A stretch of 48,701 nt of DNA from contig JAPKBN010000013.1 in NCBI GenBank assembly GCA_026421215.1, forward strand, positions 1 through 48,701, read 5' to 3'. A program made the position numbers and the translations under genes. Each line of letters starts with the position of its first letter. Position 1 is the stretch's first letter. Below, one piece after another: positions 44,276 to 48,701 of this stretch. Source of the DNA: Dehalococcoidia bacterium (GTDB lineage Bacteria; Chloroflexota; Dehalococcoidia; Lucifugimonadales; Lucifugimonadaceae). Below the pieces are notes generated by a model that was not told the origin of the DNA, did not search any database, and was given only the letters and a program-made list of their open reading frames with translations.

Positions 44276-45235
44276 ATGACCAGAATCGCGATTCTTGACG
44301 ATTATCTTCACCTTGCCGAGGGGGCGGCCGATTGGGCATCGTTGCCGGTCGAATCTATCGATATCTTCGACAATACGATCCTCGATCAGGATGGCCTCGT
44401 GGATAGGCTCGCGCCGTTCGAAGTACTGGTCACAACGCGCGAACGTACGCGATTCCCGGCGGAAGTACTGGAACGGCTGCCCAACTTGAAGTTGATCGCC
44501 GGAACCGGCGCACGGCAGGCAAACATCGATATGGACGCCGCCAAAAGGCTGGGAATCACGGTCTGCATTACTACGGGCTTGCCGTCACGTGGCAACAGCA
44601 CCTCAGAACTTACATGGGCCTTGATCATGGCCGTGACGCGCCACATAGCGATAGAAGACAGGCAGATGCGAGAAGGGCAGTGGCAGACGAGAGTCGCCGA
44701 GGGCATCGGTGGCAAGACGCTCGGCATCCTCGGCATGGGTCGCCTCGGTACCCTTGTTGCCGGCTACGGCAACGCCTTCGATATGGACGTGATCGCATGG
44801 GGCCCGACGCTTGACGCCGAGCGCGCCGCCGCGAATAACGCGGCGTACGTCTCGTGGGACGAGCTGTTCTCTCGGTCCGATATTCTTTCGATCCACGTCC
44901 CGCTCACCGATTTAAGCCGGGGCTGGGTAACCGCTCGCGAATTCGAAATGATGAAGCCCACGTCCTACCTGATCAACACGTCTCGGGGCCCGATCGTTGA
45001 AGAGACAGCGCTTCTGGATGCACTCAGAAACGACGTGATCGCAGGGGCCGCGCTGGACGTTTACGATATCGAGCCATTGCCCGGCGGTCACCCGTTGCTC
45101 GGGCTGGACAACGTCTTGCTGGCGCCGCACCTCGGCTACGCAACCGGGGATACGCTTCGTTACTTTATGGCTGCTTCACTCGAAAACGTACAGGCATGGC
45201 TGAACGGGTCGCCCGTTAACGTCTTCAACCCTTGA
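44276..45235 (+). CDS. D-isomer-specific 2-hydroxyacid dehydrogenase
   Basis: A 319-residue NAD-dependent dehydrogenase, in a branch distinct from the gene at 32110. The Rossmann motif is LGILGMGRLGTLVAGYG. Arg is in INTSRGP, Glu in YDIEPLP and His in APHLGYA. The N-terminal MTRIAILDDYLHLAEGAADW and the TGARQANIDMDAAKRLGITVC segment are of the DAPDC/SerA-like type. A strong terminator follows. It may be co-transcribed with the D-aminoacylase, and could reduce the 2-oxo acid derived from a D-amino acid; that is inference. Confidence 0.93.
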   Translation: MTRIAILDDYLHLAEGAADWASLPVESIDIFDNTILDQDGLVDRLAPFEVLVTTRERTRFPAEVLERLPNLKLIAGTGARQANIDMDAAKRLGITVCITTGLPSRGNSTSELTWALIMAVTRHIAIEDRQMREGQWQTRVAEGIGGKTLGILGMGRLGTLVAGYGNAFDMDVIAWGPTLDAERAAANNAAYVSWDELFSRSDILSIHVPLTDLSRGWVTAREFEMMKPTSYLINTSRGPIVEETALLDALRNDVIAGAALDVYDIEPLPGGHPLLGLDNVLLAPHLGYATGDTLRYFMAASLENVQAWLNGSPVNVFNP

Positions 45236-45260
45236 GCAATTTCAGGCATGCGGGGCGCGT

Positions 45261-45291
45261 AAACGGGCGGTCTTAACCTGACCGCCCGTTT
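45261..45291. terminator. bidirectional terminator
   Basis: AAACGGGCGGTC (45261-45272) and its exact complement (45280-45291) form a 12-bp stem with the loop TTAACCT. It lies 25 bases after the dehydrogenase stop and 50 bases before the convergent CDGSH gene end. The plus-strand arm ends in GTTTGATG. Confidence 0.75.
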
Positions 45292-45342
45292 GATGATCTG
45301 CTTTATCCGGTTTATCCAGGCAAGGAGCCCGGTAGGGCACTT

Positions 45343-45543
45343 CTAGCCCCGAACTTCGCTCGAGAAGCCCGCCTTGTTGTGTGTGCCATCGCAGAATGGT
45401 TTATTGGTTGACTCACCACAGCGGCACAGAGCCACAGCGCTTCCGGTCCATGACAACTTCTTACCCTCAACGTCCACGATGGTCACATCGCCGGAAATTA
45501 CGTAAGGACCGTTGTCGTTTATTTTTACTGAGACGTCAGCCAT
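45343..45543 (-). CDS. CDGSH iron-sulfur domain protein
   Basis: A 66-residue CDGSH protein binding a [2Fe-2S] cluster through three Cys and one His: Cys40, Cys42, Cys51 and His55 in CRCGESTNKPFCDGTH. The upstream beta strands VSVKINDNGPYVISGDVTIVD and SAVALCRCG are typical. The ATG at 45543 has AGGAG seven bases upstream; the upstream frame is not conserved. Function is redox or cluster transfer of unknown partner. It shares the intergenic region with divergent leuS. Confidence 0.93.
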   Translation of the reverse strand: MADVSVKINDNGPYVISGDVTIVDVEGKKLSWTGSAVALCRCGESTNKPFCDGTHNKAGFSSEVRG

Positions 45544-45872
45544 GTGGCTCTCCTGAATTAATTGTTCCATTGGGAGACCTTCAGTCATCCCCAACTACTT
45601 ATATACCACATACCTCACGCGAGGACTGATTCCACGGTTGCTTTGACGCGTTCGTTGCACCATGGGTCCCTTGCGCGCAGGCCCCCGGGTTTTTGTGGGT
45701 GGAACTTTGCAGTTTCCGCCGTAGGAAACGTGTAGCTGGGTCTACTTGCTAGAATGGCCGTCTCTACGATAATCATGTCCGAGTCCGGGCACCTTTCTGG
45801 ATTCGGACATGATGAACCGACGTCTTCCCTCGACTCCCCGGACATATCCCAAGTACACCCAGGAATTACCAC
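45544..45872. promoter_or_regulatory. leuS upstream region with a 15-bp hairpin
   Basis: The divergent gap of 329 bases between the CDGSH gene and leuS. ATCATGTCCGAGTCC (45772-45786) pairs with GGATTCGGACATGAT (45799-45813), 15 bp with one G-U pair and a 12-base loop, 59 bases before the leuS start. TAGAAT (45750-45755) could be a -10 box about 10 bases before the mRNA start. A smaller TTTCC...GGAAA hairpin lies near 45712. Confidence 0.5.
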
Positions 45873-48374
45873 TTGACCACCATTCCCAGTCGCCAGGAAC
45901 GCGATTCGACAGCGGCCACTGACGGGGACCGTTACGATCCCTCCGCTATCGAGACGAAATGGCAGGAGCGATGGGAGCGGGAAGGCGTTTACCGAGTGCG
46001 GGATGATGTTCCCGGCAAGGACAACTGGTACGCGCTAGTCATGTTCCCCTATCCGTCCGGGGATGTGCACATAGGCCACTGGTTCCAGTACACCGGCGCC
46101 GACGCTCACGCCCGCCTCAAGCGTATGCAGGGCTACAACGTCATGCACCCGATGGGGTTCGACTCTTTTGGACTGCCGGCCGAAAACGCAGCGATCGCTT
46201 CAAACATCCACCCGCGCATTTATACAGAGAAAAACATCGTCAACATGCGGCGGCAGTTCCGGGCGATGGGAACCAGCTACGACTGGGATCGGGAGCTCGC
46301 GACACACACGCCTGACTACTACCGTTGGAACCAGTACCTGTTCCTGAAACTATATGAGGCCGGGCTGGCCTACCGGTCACGTGGATTCGCCAACTGGTGC
46401 CCGAGCTGCCAGACCACCGTTGCTAACGAACAGGTGCTCGATGGCGCCTGTGAGCGTTGTGGCACAGTCATCACCCGTCGAGAGATGGACCAGTGGTTCT
46501 TCCGCATTACCGCTTACGCAGAAGAACTCCTTCAGATGGATGACATCGACTGGCCAAACAAAATAAAAGTGATGCAGACCAACTGGATTGGCCGATCAAA
46601 AGGCGTCGATTTCCAGTTCGATATTTCTGAGTACGGCCTGTCAACGACCATCCTGACCACCTACACCACGCGCATAGATACTGTGTATGGCGTGACGTTT
46701 GTCGTGCTCGCTCCGGAGCATCCGCTGGTCGAGGAACTTACGCAGACTGAACAAGAAGAGTTGGTTTCCGAATATATCGCCCAGGCGGCCCGTACTCCTG
46801 AGATCGATCGTACGTCAACGGAGCGTGAGAAAACCGGCGTGCCCACGGGCGCTTACGCGACGAACCCGCTGAATGGGGAACGCGTGCCGATCTTGATCGG
46901 TGATTACGTCCTCGCAACCTATGGAAGCGGCGCGGTCATGGGCGTGCCGGCCCACGACGATCGTGATTTCGTATTTGCGAAGAAATACGACTTGCCGATA
47001 AGGGTCGTGATCGCCCCGGATAACTGGGATGGATCAGCCTTGGACGAAGCGTATCTGGCGCCCGGGACTCAGATCAACTCCGCGGAGTTCGACGGCCTCT
47101 CCAACAAAGAGGGTCTGGAGAAGATCGCAGACAAGATCGAGGCCGATGACATGGGCCAACGACGTGTTACGTACCGAATGCGTGACTGGCAATGGTCCAG
47201 ACAGAGGTACTGGGGCACCCCTATCCCGATTATCCACTGCGAGAGTTGCGGGATTGTACCCGTGCCGATCAGTGAACTTCCGGTACGCCTGCCGGACGAG
47301 GCAGACTTCAAACCAACAGGTCGCTCCCCGCTGGCGGATGACGCCGAATTTATTAACACGATTTGCCCTGAATGCGGCGAGTCGGCAAAGCGAGAAACGG
47401 ACACGATGGACACGTTCGTCGATTCGTCCTGGTACCACCTCCGATTTGCAAGTCCAAAATCCTCTGAAGTGGCGTTTGAGCCGAATGCCGTGAAGTCATG
47501 GCTGCCGGTACATCAGTACATGGGCGGGGCGGAGCATGCCGTGATGCACTTGCTGTATGCGAGGTTCTTCACGAAGGCTCTGCGCGATCTCAAGATGATC
47601 GACTTTGATGAACCTTACTCAAGGCTGTTCAACCAGGGTCTCTTGATCAAGGACCATAAGAAGATATCCAAGCGGTCCAACCCGCTTCCGCCTGATCCTC
47701 TCGTTGATCGTTACGGCGCAGACACAATTCGCTGTTTTTTGATGTTTCTTGGTCCATGGGATCAGGGTGGGGACTGGAGTGACGATGGGCTGGCCGGTAT
47801 CACCCGGTGGTTGAACCGGTTATGGGACCTGGCCAACCGGGATACTTCAGAACTCTCTGCTGCCGGACTAGGAGACACGGAAGCCGATCGAGAACTTCTC
47901 AGGGCATCGCACAAGACGACACGCCGCGCGATCCAGGAACTTGAACGATTTAAGTTCAACACCACGATCTCTGCGCTCATGGAACTCGTGAGTGAGATGA
48001 ATCGTGGATGGGACAGCGGAGCGATATCTGCTGCGGCATGGTCTGACACCGTGGAACGCATGTTGTTGCTGACGGCGCCGCTCGCCCCCCACATTGCGGA
48101 GGAGCTCTGGGAACGGACCGGTCACTCGTTCAGTATTCATAACGAGTCTCTTCCCGTATGGGATCAAGAGCTCGCCGCTGACGAAGTGATTACGGTCGTC
48201 GTACAGATCAACGGCAAGGTCCGGGAAAGACTGCAACTTGCGGCAGACGTCACAGAAGAACAGGCGTTTGAGGCCGCGTTCGCGTCTGATCGTGTAAAGG
48301 CGTACACGGACGACACGGAGATCATTCGCCGCATCTACGTCCCCGGAAAACTCGTTAACCTTGTCGTTAGATAG
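45873..48374 (+). CDS. leuS: leucyl-tRNA synthetase
   Basis: An 833-residue class I synthetase that charges tRNA-Leu. The nucleotide-binding motif HIGH is at 66-69 (YPSGDVHIGHW). The zinc-binding region has CPSC and CERCG; the CP1 editing domain follows with TTRIDTVYGV (the usual TTRPDT-x-x-G is altered by Ile for Pro) and GSGAVMGVPAHDDRD. RMRDWQWSRQRYWGTPIPI marks the return to the catalytic core, and MDTFVDSSWYHLRF is canonical. The KMSKS motif is replaced by KISKR (597-601). The C-terminal anticodon and VVVQINGKVR region is normal. The start is TTG. Confidence 0.96.
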   Translation: MTTIPSRQERDSTAATDGDRYDPSAIETKWQERWEREGVYRVRDDVPGKDNWYALVMFPYPSGDVHIGHWFQYTGADAHARLKRMQGYNVMHPMGFDSFGLPAENAAIASNIHPRIYTEKNIVNMRRQFRAMGTSYDWDRELATHTPDYYRWNQYLFLKLYEAGLAYRSRGFANWCPSCQTTVANEQVLDGACERCGTVITRREMDQWFFRITAYAEELLQMDDIDWPNKIKVMQTNWIGRSKGVDFQFDISEYGLSTTILTTYTTRIDTVYGVTFVVLAPEHPLVEELTQTEQEELVSEYIAQAARTPEIDRTSTEREKTGVPTGAYATNPLNGERVPILIGDYVLATYGSGAVMGVPAHDDRDFVFAKKYDLPIRVVIAPDNWDGSALDEAYLAPGTQINSAEFDGLSNKEGLEKIADKIEADDMGQRRVTYRMRDWQWSRQRYWGTPIPIIHCESCGIVPVPISELPVRLPDEADFKPTGRSPLADDAEFINTICPECGESAKRETDTMDTFVDSSWYHLRFASPKSSEVAFEPNAVKSWLPVHQYMGGAEHAVMHLLYARFFTKALRDLKMIDFDEPYSRLFNQGLLIKDHKKISKRSNPLPPDPLVDRYGADTIRCFLMFLGPWDQGGDWSDDGLAGITRWLNRLWDLANRDTSELSAAGLGDTEADRELLRASHKTTRRAIQELERFKFNTTISALMELVSEMNRGWDSGAISAAAWSDTVERMLLLTAPLAPHIAEELWERTGHSFSIHNESLPVWDQELAADEVITVVVQINGKVRERLQLAADVTEEQAFEAAFASDRVKAYTDDTEIIRRIYVPGKLVNLVVR

Positions 48375-48458
48375 GGTTGTCCGATAGCCAGGTTCGATAA
48401 AACGGGCCAAGGTCGAAATTTAGAGATCGATGAAGGGCTAAATAGCCGGGGGGCTCCG

Positions 48459-48677
48459 ATGATCCGGAACCTGTTGCCCTATGTGGTGCTCACTGTTGCT
48501 GGAGTTGTTCTGGCTATGATCCAACTGGGGGACGGCTGGATCGTTCAGCGCTCGGAGGCGCGAATGCCGTTGTTCCTTGGCGGGTCCATCATCGCGATTG
48601 CCGGGCTGTTGAAATCCATCGCCGTCGCTACCGACCCGGAACTGCGTAAAGCTGACAAAAAGGACTCCGGGGATTGA
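48459..48677 (+). CDS. small membrane protein, unknown
   Basis: A 72-residue protein with two hydrophobic segments, PYVVLTVAGVVLAMIQL (about residues 7-23) and PLFLGGSIIAIAGLLKSIAVA (37-57), then a charged tail (DPELRKADKKDSGD). The ATG is preceded by GGGGGG. No family was recognised. It lies 84 bases after leuS on the same strand and may be co-transcribed. Confidence 0.7.
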   Translation: MIRNLLPYVVLTVAGVVLAMIQLGDGWIVQRSEARMPLFLGGSIIAIAGLLKSIAVATDPELRKADKKDSGD

Positions 48678-48701
48678 CGGCGGAATCAGTTCCCTGACTG
48701 A

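Noticed and set aside
45595-45872. T-box riboswitch upstream of leuS
   Set aside because: GGGTGGAAC near 45700 hints at the T-box sequence, but the following GCGG is missing, no specifier loop with a Leu codon could be placed, and the later hairpin is not a terminator/antiterminator pair.

Overview
The window looks like chromosome of a free-living, probably marine bacterium of moderately high GC. My best guess is a Chloroflexota lineage near the SAR202 / Dehalococcoidia clades. This rests on the mixture of genes (a fused AccD-AccA carboxyltransferase, DR2398-like and F420/FMN-type split-barrel oxidases, a type 4 uracil-DNA glycosylase, RNase J, and many hydrolases, 2-hydroxyacid dehydrogenases and sugar-acid enzymes) and is inference, not a marker-gene placement. 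No phage, transposase, CRISPR array, rRNA or tRNA gene was found.

Layout. 1-2.7 kb: a partial NIPSNAP-type gene, ffh (SRP GTPase), a decayed 5' fragment of a D-aminoacylase-type gene and a DUF502 membrane protein, with the genes on minus. 3-9.6 kb: a plus-strand catabolic run (DapA-family lyase, SnoaL-like protein, two paralogous alpha/beta hydrolases flanking a DR2398-like oxidase, a glycerophosphodiester phosphodiesterase, a cyclic amidohydrolase). 9.7-11.8 kb: a YjhG/YagF-type sugar-acid (xylonate) dehydratase on minus. 12.4-16.1 kb: the two halves of a heterodimeric ABC exporter. 16.2-18.5 kb: ruvC-ruvA-ruvB on minus. 18.8-20.7 kb: a LmbE/PIG-L deacetylase and an acyl-CoA dehydrogenase. 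21-31.2 kb: a plus-strand housekeeping block (DUF177, rpmF, fabD, nusB, acpP, type 4 UDG, RNase J, FtsK, fused accDA). 31.3-33.1 kb: a HAD phosphatase and a 2-hydroxyacid dehydrogenase on minus. 33.2-36.7 kb: a TPP riboswitch, a wrecked thiG, an intact thiE, then a KDPG-type aldolase, a split-barrel oxidase and a PfkB (KDG kinase-like) kinase. 36.8-39.4 kb: a formyltransferase resembling the hydrolase domain of 10-formyl-THF dehydrogenase, a TPR protein, a pterin carbinolamine dehydratase and a MerR regulator. 39.9-41.9 kb: an ABC-2 exporter pair with a short leader ORF. 42.5-45.5 kb: an intact D-aminoacylase, a second 2-hydroxyacid dehydrogenase and a CDGSH protein. 45.9-48.7 kb: leuS and a small membrane protein.

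How the genes fit together. Housekeeping functions (secretion targeting, recombination, lipid initiation, RNA decay, chromosome segregation, translation) are interleaved with scattered catabolic genes for sugar acids (dehydratase, DapA-type lyase, KDPG-type aldolase, KDG-type kinase) and for N-acyl or cyclic amides. The most notable observations are: genome decay caught in the act (thiG reduced to two ends under an intact TPP riboswitch; a D-aminoacylase reduced to its first 60 codons); a HAD gene whose catalytic Asp lies upstream of any ordinary start codon; a LeuRS with KISKR in place of KMSKS; a formyltransferase with Gln at the catalytic Asn position; an overlapping 14-codon leader ORF before an ABC exporter; and several strong unexplained inverted repeats. 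I did not find a defence, mobile or otherwise clearly new multi-gene system.
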